Source: JAAYLC01 sp035654795 (lineage in GTDB: Bacteria; Bacteroidota; Bacteroidia; Flavobacteriales; Flavobacteriaceae). Taken from it: 64,000 nt of DNA. Both the position numbers and the translations under genes were made by a program. The notes below the pieces were generated by a model, which did no database searches, was not told the origin of the DNA, and was given only the letters and a program-made list of their open reading frames with translations. Position 1 is the first letter of the stretch; every line of letters begins with the position of its first letter. Below are positions 41,584 to 50,777 of this stretch, one piece after another. The DNA lies in contig DASRWC010000048.1 of the NCBI GenBank assembly GCA_035654795.1, positions 62,001-126,000 on the forward strand, read 5' to 3'.

Positions 41584-44500
41584 ATGAGGTTTTTGCTGCT
41601 ATTCTTTCTTGTGCTTCTGGCATCTTCCGCTCGCGGACAAGAACCGGCATCCAATTATCGAAAAATAAAAATTCCGGTGCGAGATACAGTCATTTTGGAT
41701 TCTTCAGGAATTAATCCAACCTACTTTAGACTTACGGACAACATCGGAAAAATGCCGCATCCGTTCAGTTATAGGATCGATTTTAAGAAGGGAAGAATTA
41801 TCTTTTCAGACAGTATTCAGTCGCGAATGGATTCCATAAACGTCGAGTACCTAAGCTATCCCGAATTTTTAACAAAAACCTATTTCGACCTGGATTCCAA
41901 AATAATTGTCAAGAATTCCGGAGTGATGGACAAACTTTATACCCTGGACAAAAGAAATACAGCAAATGCTTTTACACCTTTTGAAGGATTACAAACATCC
42001 GGAAGTATTTCTCGAGGAATTACAGTCGGTAATAATCAAAATGCCGTAGTAAACAGCCAATTGGATTTACAAATCACAGGAAAACTGAGCGATAATGTAT
42101 CCATTCGTGCGTCAATACAAGACGCGAATATTCCTACTCAGGAAGGAGGATATTCGCAGAACTTAAATGAATTTGATCAAATCTTTATAGAGTTGTTTGG
42201 TGAAAATTGGAACATTAGAGCCGGAGACATTGATTTGACCAATCAAGGGAGTTATTTCGGAAATTTCACAAAAAAAGTTCAAGGTATCTCGCTGGGGGGA
42301 TCAATTAACAGAGCCGATGGCTCCAAAATTTCTGCATTTGCAGCAGGCGCTTTGGTTAAAGGTGTTTTTACAAAAAGTTCGTTCATAGGTCAGGAAGGAA
42401 ATCAAGGACCCTATAAGCTGGTAGGACCTAACGGAGAAATGTACATCCTTGTTGTATCAGGAAGCGAACGGGTATATGTAAACGGAATTTTATTAAAGCG
42501 AGGAGAAAGTGAGGACTATGTAATTGATTATAACGCCGGTGAAATTAAATTTAATCCCACATATCCCATTACCTCAGATATGCGAATTAATGTGGAGTAT
42601 CAGTTTACGGATAGAAACTATACACGATTTATTGGATACGGTGGAGCAAACTATGACAGTGATAACCTAGAAATTGGGATTTACGGCTATTCTGAAAGTG
42701 ATGCTAAAAATCAGCCTTTGCAGCAAAATTTGTCAGAGGAACAGGTGGAAATACTAAAGGCTGCCGGAGATGATAAAGATAAAATGTTCGCACCGTCTGC
42801 AATTCCGGATACTTTTTCGGAAAACAAAATTTTATACAAAAAGATATTCATAAACGATCAGGAGGTTTTCGAATATTCCAATAATCCTGATGATGTTCTG
42901 TACAATGTACGATTTACCTTGGTGGGCGAGAACCAAGGAGATTACGTGATTAGCAACTTAAACGCTATTAGCAGGATTTATCAATACGTACCGCCTGTCA
43001 ATGGCATCCCCCAAGGTCGATATGCTCCCATTATCAGGTTGAAACCTCCGGAGAAGCTGCAGCTGATTGGAGCCTACGGGAAATACAAAGTCACGGAGAA
43101 AACAAAGGTAGAAATGGAGATGGCTGTCAGCAATTTTGATCAGAACCTCTTCAGCCCGATTGACAACGAAGATAATGTAGGAATGGCAGGGAAATTTGGC
43201 TTCCATCAACGCCTTTTTACGATAAAAGATAGCTTGGAGATTAATGCTTATGGCAATTTAGATGTTATTCAAGATAAATTCCACTCCATTGAAAGATTCT
43301 ATAATGTAGAATTTGATAGGGATTGGAATCTAATCAATCCCTTCGGTAATCAAATTTTTGGAAGTATAGGAGTGGAAGCTATTGATCGCAAATTGGGCGA
43401 CTTGAAATATGAATTTCAAAACTTGAATTTTTCCGAAAATTATAACGGAAATAGACACGTGATAGCTTCCACAATTAATAGAAACGACCTGAAAGTGGAG
43501 CTGAACGGAAGTGAAATGACAAGTACGGCAGACTCGTTGCACTCACGGTTTATAAGGTTTAACAGCCGGGCTACTTACTCTTTCAACAAAAAATGGATAG
43601 GAGGAAAATATCAAATGGAAAACAACAAAATAGAAGATCAACTACACGATAGTCTTTCTCCTGTAAGCCAGAAATTTGCTACCTATGAAATATTTTCAGG
43701 CATTGGAGATAGCACCAATGTTTTCGTTACAGGCGGATTTAATTATCGGGTAACAGACAGTGTGAGAGGAAACCAATTCCAGAAAATGAATTCGGCCTAC
43801 ACCTATTTTATTCGTTCTCGAATGATAAATACAGACAATACCCAACTTTCTGCGTTTCTCAATTACAGGGAAATAAAATACCATCCCATTCACACAGACA
43901 ACACCATAATAGATGTAGGAACTCCCGGAAACAGCAGGGAGAAAGATCGATCTTTAAATTCGAGAATTTTGTATAATCAGTCGTTTTTGGAAAATGGAAT
44001 CCAATTAAATACAGCGTTGGAAACCAATAACGGCGTTGTGCCCATGCAGGAATATACTTATGTTAAAACAGATCCCGGACAAGGTATTTACATGTGGGTG
44101 GATTATAATAATAATGGAATTCAGGAACCGGATGAGTTTGAAATAGCTCAATTCCCGGATCAGGCAGAATATATTAGAGTGCTTCTTCCCAACCGGATAT
44201 TTTTGAAAATTAGACAAAATAAACTCAGCCAAACGCTAACTCTAAATCCACATTATTGGAATGATAGCGAAGGGTTTTTGAAATTTCTTTCACATTTTTA
44301 TAACCAGTCCTCATACATCCTTGACAGAAAAATTAGACGACAAAATGACGGATTTGATCTGAATCCTTTTAAAGATGGGGGGAAAGATCAACTCGGACTT
44401 ATGTTGAATTTTAGAAACGTGTTGTTTTTTAATCGTGGAAAGCAACATTATAGCACAAGTTATACATTTCTGTCGACCTCCTCCGATAACCTTTTGGCTA

Positions 44501-45042
44501 CAGGATTACAGAAGAATGATTTAAGAAGTCATCAGCTGAATTTTAATCATAAACTTAAAGAAGTATGGCTTGTAAACGTAAAGCTTGCTACAGATTCCAA
44601 CGAATCATTCTCAGAAAATTTTGACAATCGGAACTACCACCTTCGTGCGAACGAAATGAATCCGAAGTTGTCTTATCTCCTTAATCTCCAAACAAGATTT
44701 GACGTTTTTTATGCCCTGAAAGAAAAAAAGAACAAACTTGGAGATCTCGAACAGCTGCATCAGCAAACATTCGGATTCTCTTTTTCCTATTCCAATGCCG
44801 AAAAAATTACAATAAACGGGGAAATAAATTATGTGGAAAATGCTTTTAAAGGAAGTGCATATTCTCCCGTGGCTTATCAGATGCTGGAAGGTTTACAACC
44901 CGGAACAAACTTCACATGGCGAATGTTGTTCCAAAAAAGGATTACACAATACCTGGATGCAAGTCTAACGTACTTTGGAAGAAAAAGTGAAAACTCTAAA
45001 GCCATTCATACCGGAAGCATGCAGCTTCGGGCATATTTCTGA
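41584..45042 (+). CDS. large outer-membrane beta-barrel-like protein, function unknown
   Basis: 1152 aa. Signal peptide of about 19 residues (FLLLFFLVLLASSARGQ); three TTG codons precede the ATG at 41584. An N-terminal beta domain (about 25-120) precedes SGSISRGITVGNNQNAVVNS. The rest has alternating-strand text throughout (QLDLQITGKLSDNVSIRASIQD, NWNIRAGDIDL, SRATYSFNKKW, SLTYFGRKSE) and ends in LRAYF, consistent with a large outer-membrane barrel. There is no TonB box, plug domain or SusC signature. I recognise it only as a conserved Bacteroidota hypothetical protein. It stands alone between convergent or divergent neighbours. Confidence 0.75.
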   Translation: MRFLLLFFLVLLASSARGQEPASNYRKIKIPVRDTVILDSSGINPTYFRLTDNIGKMPHPFSYRIDFKKGRIIFSDSIQSRMDSINVEYLSYPEFLTKTYFDLDSKIIVKNSGVMDKLYTLDKRNTANAFTPFEGLQTSGSISRGITVGNNQNAVVNSQLDLQITGKLSDNVSIRASIQDANIPTQEGGYSQNLNEFDQIFIELFGENWNIRAGDIDLTNQGSYFGNFTKKVQGISLGGSINRADGSKISAFAAGALVKGVFTKSSFIGQEGNQGPYKLVGPNGEMYILVVSGSERVYVNGILLKRGESEDYVIDYNAGEIKFNPTYPITSDMRINVEYQFTDRNYTRFIGYGGANYDSDNLEIGIYGYSESDAKNQPLQQNLSEEQVEILKAAGDDKDKMFAPSAIPDTFSENKILYKKIFINDQEVFEYSNNPDDVLYNVRFTLVGENQGDYVISNLNAISRIYQYVPPVNGIPQGRYAPIIRLKPPEKLQLIGAYGKYKVTEKTKVEMEMAVSNFDQNLFSPIDNEDNVGMAGKFGFHQRLFTIKDSLEINAYGNLDVIQDKFHSIERFYNVEFDRDWNLINPFGNQIFGSIGVEAIDRKLGDLKYEFQNLNFSENYNGNRHVIASTINRNDLKVELNGSEMTSTADSLHSRFIRFNSRATYSFNKKWIGGKYQMENNKIEDQLHDSLSPVSQKFATYEIFSGIGDSTNVFVTGGFNYRVTDSVRGNQFQKMNSAYTYFIRSRMINTDNTQLSAFLNYREIKYHPIHTDNTIIDVGTPGNSREKDRSLNSRILYNQSFLENGIQLNTALETNNGVVPMQEYTYVKTDPGQGIYMWVDYNNNGIQEPDEFEIAQFPDQAEYIRVLLPNRIFLKIRQNKLSQTLTLNPHYWNDSEGFLKFLSHFYNQSSYILDRKIRRQNDGFDLNPFKDGGKDQLGLMLNFRNVLFFNRGKQHYSTSYTFLSTSSDNLLATGLQKNDLRSHQLNFNHKLKEVWLVNVKLATDSNESFSENFDNRNYHLRANEMNPKLSYLLNLQTRFDVFYALKEKKNKLGDLEQLHQQTFGFSFSYSNAEKITINGEINYVENAFKGSAYSPVAYQMLEGLQPGTNFTWRMLFQKRITQYLDASLTYFGRKSENSKAIHTGSMQLRAYF

Positions 45043-45048
45043 AAAAGT

Positions 45049-45402
45049 TTATTTCAGATCTTTTTTCACAAGTAAATAAAAGTCATTGTCCAATTCCAGA
45101 TATCCCTGATCATAAACATAATAATAAGTACTGCCTGTTTTTGTAGTGTAAATTCCCGTGATATATTCAAAATTAAATCCCTCTTGAAGTAAACGACTCT
45201 TGGTAGTTTTCGTTTTATGATCGGCATTAACAACTTGTAAAATGCGATAATTTTTTCGCAGTTGGTTGTTAATATTCCTAATAAGGTTGTTGTCAGATTG
45301 TTTTAAAGTATTGTTATAGCTGTTGCGACAATAGTCGGTACAGAATTTCTTATCTGCACGCCCTACAAGTTTATAGCCACAAACAATACAACTGCGATCC
45401 AT
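45049..45402 (-). CDS. small zinc-ribbon protein, function unknown
   Basis: 117 aa. The N-terminal CxxC-x12-CxxxC ribbon is formed by C5, C8, C21 and C25 (SCIVCGYKL, KKFCTDYC). A helical basic segment (about 40-75) is followed by a beta-rich C-terminus (TGSTYYYVYDQGYLEL). Conserved in Flavobacteriia as a hypothetical protein; no function is known to me. The ATG at 45402 is 6 bp after TATATTTA, a 7-of-8 match to the -7 element, so the transcript may be leaderless. Convergent with the large barrel gene. Confidence 0.75.
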   Translation of the reverse strand: MDRSCIVCGYKLVGRADKKFCTDYCRNSYNNTLKQSDNNLIRNINNQLRKNYRILQVVNADHKTKTTKSRLLQEGFNFEYITGIYTTKTGSTYYYVYDQGYLELDNDFYLLVKKDLK

Positions 45403-45480
45403 AGGGTTAAATATAGAAATTTCTACAAAGAATTCCTACCCGGACCACAACTCGCCAAACACGGAAAGTTATCAAACAGA

Positions 45481-45518
45481 ATTGCGAGGTTTTGTTGGCT
45501 TTAAGAAAACTTCGCAAT
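45481..45518 (-). terminator. inverted repeat after dsbD
   Basis: 13-nt arms (45481-45493 and 45506-45518) pair with one imperfect position around a 12-nt loop, 15 bp after the dsbD stop. No strong T-run follows on the minus strand, so it may act as an mRNA 3' stabiliser or a weak terminator. Confidence 0.5.
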
Positions 45519-45533
45519 CCTTATTAAAACATT

Positions 45534-47621
45534 CTACTTCTTAAAAGCATCTACTCCCTTTCGCAACCAGTCGTAATATTCATCAATATTTGGAGTATAT
45601 CCCACGGGTTCAATCAGGTTTTGCTCATTGTGATCCATAAGAACATAAAACGGCTGAGCATTTGCTTTATATCTTAAAATTTGGAATTCGCTCCACTTCT
45701 GCCCGATGTATCGAAGCTTCTTACCTGAAATCTGAGACGTGAAGGACTCTGCTTCCGGCAACTGTCTTTTATCATCTACATAGAGAGAAACTAAAACAAT
45801 CTCATCTTTTAAAAGTTTCAATATATGAGGTTCACTCCATACACGTTCTTCCATTTTTCGACAATTCACACAGGCAAAACCGGTAAAATCAACTAACACC
45901 GGCTTGTTAACCTTCTTTGCATATTCTAAACCTTTTTCATAATCCTTAAAAGCTATAATGTCATGAGGGCCTAAATGAGCATCTTTTGGAAATTCTTGGT
46001 CCTCTCCCGAACTTATAACTGTTCCGGTTTTATTATAGCCCACGCCATAGGGAGATTCGCTATACTGCATCGGGGGAGGAAAACCGCTAATCAGTTTTAA
46101 TGGGGCACCCCATAACCCGGGAATGAGATAGATCGTAAAAGTTAAAACAACTAAACCAAGACTTAGCCTCCCAACAGAAATATGAGTCACCGGTGAGTCA
46201 TTGGGCAATTGGATTTTTCCAAACAAGTAAAGGGCAAGTGCACCAAAAACAGCAATCCAAATGGCGATAAATACTTCACGCTCCAGCCAGTGTAGTTGTA
46301 ATACAAGGTCAGCATTTGAAAGAAATTTGAATGCAAAAGCAAGTTCCAGGAATCCCAAAAACACCTTTACGGTATTTAACCAGCCTCCGGATTTGGGGAG
46401 GGAATTCATCCAACCGGGGAAAGCGGCAAACAGTCCGAACGGTAACGCCAACGCGAGAGAAAATCCAAACATTCCTACAAAGGGCGCAATCCCACCTTTA
46501 GATGCCGCTTCCACCAAAAGAGTACCGACAATGGGGCCCGTACACGAGAAAGACACTATAGCAAGGGCCAAAGCCATAAAGAAAATGCCAATGATTCCCC
46601 CACGATCTGCCTGTCGATCTACTTTATTTGCCCAAGAATTCGGAAGCATAATTTCGAAGGCTCCGAGAAAGGAAACAGCAAAAACGATCAAGAGAAGGAA
46701 AAATATCAAATTAAACCAGACATTGGTAGAAAGGGCATTAAGTGCGTCGGCTCCAAAAAACCAAGTCACCACCGCTCCAAGAAAAACATAGATTACTATG
46801 ATGGCAATTCCATACAAAACAGCATTCTTAATCCCCACTGCCCTGTTGGTGCTCTGCTTGGTAAAAAAACTTACAGTCATCGGAATCATCGGGAAAATAC
46901 AAGGGGTGAGAAGAGCAGTAAAACCGAATAGGAAGGAAATTATAAAAATAGTCCACAGCCCTTTCTGTTCTTCTTTTTTATTTTGATCAAGCGCCTTTGA
47001 GGCGTCAGTATCAGCTGTAACAACTTGTTCAGATTCCTCACCGGTGTCATCTGCAGTTATTTCTTGAATGTTTTCATCTTCAGTGAGATCCGACGGATTA
47101 TCAGCCTCAACAGAGGTCAAGGCTCCCTGAGGAGCAGGAATATTGAAAACAAGATCTACATAATCCGGGGGCAAACAGTTGGTATCATCACACACCATAA
47201 ATTCAACCTCTCCCTTAATGGTTATACCCTTATTTCCGGTTAATTGAATCCGTTTGGTAAAAGTTGCAACATTTTCAAAATATTTGATCACCATGTCAAA
47301 AACAGGATCTTTTTCGGTGATACCTTTACTCTCTTTCACCTCACCTATGGATTTGTATCCCGAATGGGTTTCAAAAGTAAAAGTGGTGGGAATGGGACCT
47401 CCATCGGGAACATTTTGAGAGTAGAGGTGCCATCCTTTTTCTATGGTTGCCTTTGCTTCAAGATCATATTCTGTTTCGGAAATTTTATTTATTCCGGTTT
47501 GCCATTTTACCGGATTATGAATCTGCCCGGATAGGGTGAAAACACAAAATAATAAGAAAAAAAATGGAAGAAGTATCTGTTGGAATCTCCTTCCTTTTTG
47601 GGGATTGTGAGTTATATACAT
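45534..47621 (-). CDS. dsbD: thiol:disulfide interchange protein DsbD
   Basis: 695 aa inner-membrane protein carrying electrons from cytoplasmic thioredoxin to the periplasm. A signal-like helix (about 12-33) leads to a periplasmic N-terminal domain (about 35-165, with FMVCDDTNCLPPDYVD). An acidic Thr/Glu-rich linker follows. The CcdA-like eight-helix domain (about 222-500) has its cysteines in FTALLTPCIFPMIP and SFSCTGPIVGTLL. The C-terminal thioredoxin domain has the active site GFACVNCRKME (CxxC). All three redox pairs are present. The ATG at 47621 follows a -7 element at 47676-47683. Confidence 0.95.
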   Translation of the reverse strand: MYITHNPQKGRRFQQILLPFFFLLFCVFTLSGQIHNPVKWQTGINKISETEYDLEAKATIEKGWHLYSQNVPDGGPIPTTFTFETHSGYKSIGEVKESKGITEKDPVFDMVIKYFENVATFTKRIQLTGNKGITIKGEVEFMVCDDTNCLPPDYVDLVFNIPAPQGALTSVEADNPSDLTEDENIQEITADDTGEESEQVVTADTDASKALDQNKKEEQKGLWTIFIISFLFGFTALLTPCIFPMIPMTVSFFTKQSTNRAVGIKNAVLYGIAIIVIYVFLGAVVTWFFGADALNALSTNVWFNLIFFLLLIVFAVSFLGAFEIMLPNSWANKVDRQADRGGIIGIFFMALALAIVSFSCTGPIVGTLLVEAASKGGIAPFVGMFGFSLALALPFGLFAAFPGWMNSLPKSGGWLNTVKVFLGFLELAFAFKFLSNADLVLQLHWLEREVFIAIWIAVFGALALYLFGKIQLPNDSPVTHISVGRLSLGLVVLTFTIYLIPGLWGAPLKLISGFPPPMQYSESPYGVGYNKTGTVISSGEDQEFPKDAHLGPHDIIAFKDYEKGLEYAKKVNKPVLVDFTGFACVNCRKMEERVWSEPHILKLLKDEIVLVSLYVDDKRQLPEAESFTSQISGKKLRYIGQKWSEFQILRYKANAQPFYVLMDHNEQNLIEPVGYTPNIDEYYDWLRKGVDAFKK

Positions 47622-47675
47622 ACTAAATATAAGTCTTTAGAGTGTCGAATGGGATTTCCAAATTTCGACAATTCA

Positions 47676-47683
47676 CAAATATA
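47676..47683 (-). promoter_or_regulatory. -7 element of dsbD promoter
   Basis: The minus strand reads TATATTTG, a perfect TAnnTTTG, 54 bp before the start codon. The leader contains a 6-bp inverted repeat (GTCGAA/TTCGAC). Confidence 0.45.
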
Positions 47684-47759
47684 AGGAAACGAAAGGCAAT
47701 AAAATGATGCGATTTCTACAACCTTTACGGAAGAGAATTACGAGTTCCTGAAATTATCT

Positions 47760-47791
47760 TTTGTGCAATGATGAGAAACACTTTATATTAG
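47760..47791 (+). promoter_or_regulatory. promoter of the 47801 lipoprotein gene
   Basis: TTTG (47760-47763), 20 nt, then TATATTAG (47784-47791, 7 of 8 positions). It ends 9 bp before the first ATG, giving a very short leader. Confidence 0.4.
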
Positions 47792-47800
47792 CATCTCAAA

Positions 47801-48316
47801 ATGATAATTATGAAACGTGTATCTTTTTCACTCCTTTTGATTTTAACTTTTTTTGTTTTTGGATGTAGTAAAGATGATGGGGCAGGAGAAGTTTTTGAAT
47901 ATAACCAAGGAAATCTACTGGGGAGATACGCTCTTCAATCTTTAAAATCAACTGAGGTAATAACAGAACGTGTCAGGGGATTTGAGGTTACAACCACAAC
48001 TGTTTCTACCGGAGATACCTTTGATGTCAAATTCACTTTCGAAGAAGACGGTTTCGCAACGGCAAACGGAACATACCGAGTTACACAACGCGTCACACAA
48101 AATAATCAAACCACAGACACTGCATTTATTGTAGTCTTGAATCAGGAAAAACTTGAATATATCGTAAAATCATCTCTCTCACAGCTTGAACTCGGCGGAA
48201 TAAAATATGAAGTAAAAGATTTCAGCCCTCGTGGGTTTAAATTGCATCACCAAGAAAGAGAGCAGGATGGAGATGTAAAAACCGAAACAACTATAGATGC
48301 CGAGTTTAAAAGATAA
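47801..48316 (+). CDS. surface-type lipoprotein, function unknown
   Basis: 171 aa (168 if the second ATG, at 47810, is used). The signal sequence ends at C22 (FFVFGC), followed by SKDD, which matches the Bacteroidota lipoprotein export signal, so surface display is predicted. The mature part is short and beta-rich (RYALQSLKSTEVITER, FDVKFTFEEDGFATANGTY), like the lipocalin-type lipoprotein at 29538-30080, though the sequences are not close. Divergent from dsbD. Confidence 0.8.
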   Translation: MIIMKRVSFSLLLILTFFVFGCSKDDGAGEVFEYNQGNLLGRYALQSLKSTEVITERVRGFEVTTTTVSTGDTFDVKFTFEEDGFATANGTYRVTQRVTQNNQTTDTAFIVVLNQEKLEYIVKSSLSQLELGGIKYEVKDFSPRGFKLHHQEREQDGDVKTETTIDAEFKR

Positions 48317-48327
48317 TCTTCCGTAGC

Positions 48328-50025
48328 TCAGCTCTGTACCGATTTCGGAATAGCTTCAATCAAGCGTTTGGTGTAATCACTTTGAGGATAGGCATAAATC
48401 TCATCCGCATCACCCAGTTCTTCAATCTGACCCTTGTTCATCACCATCAATTGATCTGACATGTACTTTACGACAGCCAAGTCGTGAGAGATGAAAATAT
48501 AAGTGAAACCGAAATCATCCTTTAACTGATTTAGAAGATTCAAAACCTGAGCCTGTACTGAAATATCTAAGGCAGATACACTTTCATCGCAAATTATAAG
48601 TTTAGGAGAAACAGCAATGGCCCGGGCAATTCCCACCCGCTGCCTTTGACCCCCTGATAATTCGTGAGGGTATCGATTAAAAAAGGATGAGTCCAATCCC
48701 ACTTTGTCTAGAAGCTCCTGCGCCCGGTTTTTAGCTTCCTTTTTATGAAACGCTATTTTATGAACAAGCATCGGCTCCATAATTGCTTGACCTATGGTGA
48801 GTCGAGGATTTAAAGAAGAATAAGGATCTTGAAAAATTATCTGGATTTCTTTCCGAAGCATCCTCGCTTCTCTAACCGAAAGCTTCGTAAGCTCTTTCCC
48901 TCTGTAAACAACGCTTCCGCCGGTAGGCTTTTCAAGCTGCATTAATGTTTTTCCCAAGGTAGATTTACCACAGCCGGACTCCCCAACAAGCCCTAAAGTC
49001 TCTCCTGCAAATACCTGAAAACTCACGCCGTCCACTGCTTTTACAACCGTTTTCTTCCCAAAAAAACCCATCGAACCGAAATAAGATTTTTCAAGGTCGG
49101 TTACTTGCAAAAGAGGCGGTTGTTGATACATCAATTTATGTTTTTTTCCTCTGGCGGCGGGAGTGATTTCTTTGGAAACAAAAGTGCCTTCAGAAATAGA
49201 GGAAATTGTGGGCAATCGTTCCAATCGTACATCAAGAGAAGGGCGTGCTGATAACAAGGCTTTTGTATATTCCTCCTGAGGATGAAGAAATAGTTCTGAA
49301 GTGGGAGCGGTCTCTATCATATTTCCCCGAAATAAGACCAAGACATCGTCGGCAATTTGCGAGACCAAATTCAAGTCATGAGAAATGAAAATCATCGCCA
49401 TACCGGTCTCTTCTCGGAGGGATTTTAAAAGAGACATAATTTCTTTTTGTACGGTTACATCCAAAGCGGTAGTAGGTTCATCGGCAATAAGAATTTTTGG
49501 TTTGCAAGCTATGGCCATTGCAATCATAACCCGCTGCATTTGACCGCCACTGATCTGATGAGGATAACTGTCAAAAATATACTCCGGACGCGGCAAAAGT
49601 ACTTTCTGAAATAGAGAAAGAGTTTCAGCCTTCGCCTTTGAGGAACTTAAACCAAAATGAAGCTTCAAGATTTCCGACACTTGAAAACCACAAGTCAAGG
49701 AGGGATTCAATGCACTCATAGGTTCTTGAAAAATCATGGCTATTTCCTTCCCTCGGATTTTCTGCCAATCTTTTTCTCGCAATCGCAGCAAATTTGTACC
49801 GTCAAAATTAATTTCCCCCGAAATGCGAGTGTTCAATAACGGAAGTAATCCCATTACAGCTAAAGAAGAAATAGACTTTCCCGATCCCGATTCCCCTACA
49901 ATCCCAAGCACTTCATTGGCATGGAGATCAAAAGAAAGTCCATGAACCACTTCGGTGAAATGTTTCTTTTTGCCAAAAGAAATCCGAAGATCATTAACGG
50001 AAAGTAGTGGGATAGCATTTTTCAT
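48328..50025 (-). CDS. fused two-domain ABC ATPase (dipeptide/oligopeptide type)
   Basis: 565 aa containing two complete nucleotide-binding domains in one chain, equivalent to DppD and DppF or OppD and OppF. Domain 1 (about 1-265) has Walker A GESGSGKS and signature SGGQMQRVMIA. Domain 2 (about 305-565) has Walker A GESGCGKS, IIFQDPYSSLNPRLT and signature SGGQRQRVGIA. Similar fusions (YejF type) power peptide import. No permease or binding-protein gene is in the window, so its membrane partners are encoded elsewhere. Confidence 0.93.
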   Translation of the reverse strand: MKNAIPLLSVNDLRISFGKKKHFTEVVHGLSFDLHANEVLGIVGESGSGKSISSLAVMGLLPLLNTRISGEINFDGTNLLRLREKDWQKIRGKEIAMIFQEPMSALNPSLTCGFQVSEILKLHFGLSSSKAKAETLSLFQKVLLPRPEYIFDSYPHQISGGQMQRVMIAMAIACKPKILIADEPTTALDVTVQKEIMSLLKSLREETGMAMIFISHDLNLVSQIADDVLVLFRGNMIETAPTSELFLHPQEEYTKALLSARPSLDVRLERLPTISSISEGTFVSKEITPAARGKKHKLMYQQPPLLQVTDLEKSYFGSMGFFGKKTVVKAVDGVSFQVFAGETLGLVGESGCGKSTLGKTLMQLEKPTGGSVVYRGKELTKLSVREARMLRKEIQIIFQDPYSSLNPRLTIGQAIMEPMLVHKIAFHKKEAKNRAQELLDKVGLDSSFFNRYPHELSGGQRQRVGIARAIAVSPKLIICDESVSALDISVQAQVLNLLNQLKDDFGFTYIFISHDLAVVKYMSDQLMVMNKGQIEELGDADEIYAYPQSDYTKRLIEAIPKSVQS

Positions 50026-50046
50026 AGATATTCGGAAAATAACAAA

Positions 50047-50072
50047 GCCGTTCCAAAAATAATTGAAACGGC
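50047..50072 (-). terminator. terminator after the HGxPxHRC lipoprotein gene
   Basis: Arms GCCGTTCC (50047-50054) and GAAACGGC (50065-50072) pair with one wobble. On the minus strand they are followed by TTTGTTATTTT. It separates the lipoprotein from the ABC gene. Confidence 0.65.
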
Positions 50073-50097
50073 CCGATAAATTTTAAAGAATAACCGC

Positions 50098-50514
50098 TTA
50101 TGGCAGGGGTTCGCCTACTTTAATATCACATCGATGCCAAGGTTGACCATGTTCCGGATTTGTGGCAGGTTTTGGACCTGTATTTCCGGGATTTGCGGGA
50201 GGTACATCTACCTCTACGGGTTTAACATTCACAGATTGCTGTGGAGCACTGCCATCAAGCGGAGCACCAACAGGGATGTCACAACGGTGTCCGGGCTCGC
50301 CATGAGGTGGATTAACAGATCCGGGCGGAAGAGTAACATTTGAAGCTGCAGAACTTGGAGACGCCATTTGAAGCTGCTGTTGTTTCTGCTCTAAAGTCAA
50401 CTCTGTATCAACAGTTGTATCGGTAGTGGCGTCTTTCTTTTGTTTATCCTGACAAGAAGTGAAGACGGCAAGAGAAAACGTCATTCCGACTAAAATAGTT
50501 TTAGGAAAATTCAT
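50098..50514 (-). CDS. lipoprotein with duplicated NPxHGxPxHRCDIxVGxPL motif
   Basis: 138 aa. Signal sequence with lipobox ending at C21 (VFTSC), followed by QDKQKKD. A Thr/Asp- then Gln-rich segment (about 28-58) precedes two copies of a 19-residue motif at 68-86 and 119-137: Asn-Pro, His-Gly, Pro, His-Arg-Cys-Asp-Ile, Val-Gly, Pro-Leu are identical in both. The Pro-rich spacer makes the copies 51 residues apart. Each unit has two His and one Cys that could bind a metal or haem, or form a disulfide; that is inference. I have seen the motif in flavobacterial hypothetical proteins but know of no function. Single gene with its own terminator. Confidence 0.85.
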   Translation of the reverse strand: MNFPKTILVGMTFSLAVFTSCQDKQKKDATTDTTVDTELTLEQKQQQLQMASPSSAASNVTLPPGSVNPPHGEPGHRCDIPVGAPLDGSAPQQSVNVKPVEVDVPPANPGNTGPKPATNPEHGQPWHRCDIKVGEPLP

Positions 50515-50703
50515 GTTTATGATTTTTTGAAATAAACGCTAAAACTAATAAAAATAAAAGGATTGACAAGACCGAACTGTTAAAGTGATTCCCTGGATGG
50601 CATTCATTATCAGCGCCTAGTTTGGAAAAAGAATGGAAATGGAAATAGAAATACTACTTATCGGGTATTGATTTAATGATAAACCCTTAACATCTTTGTG
50701 CCT

Positions 50704-50776
50704 GTCCGGAGAAGCAGAGATTCATACATCTTGTTTATTGGAAGGGAGAGCCGTCCAAACTTGGGCGGCTTTTCTA
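50704..50776 (+). ncRNA. candidate small RNA
   Basis: A plus-oriented terminator (50750-50774) lies where no plus-strand gene exists. Upstream is a plausible promoter: TTG (50668-50670), 20 nt, then CATCTTTG (50691-50698, 7 of 8). The predicted transcript is about 73 nt. Reading frames in it are trivial. The 3' end overlaps the ogt stop codon on the other strand, so it could also affect ogt mRNA. I cannot match it to a known RNA family. Confidence 0.35.
50750..50774 (+). terminator. plus-strand terminator between lipoprotein and ogt genes
   Basis: 7-bp stem (50750-50756 with 50763-50769, one G-U pair) and a 6-nt loop, followed by TTTTC. On the minus strand the sequence after the stem is not T-rich, so it does not look made for ogt. 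Confidence 0.6.
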
Positions 50777-50777
50777 T

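Noticed and set aside
46261..46791. 176-aa plus-strand frame
   Set aside because: It is antisense to the transmembrane part of dsbD; its composition is that of a complement of hydrophobic codons.
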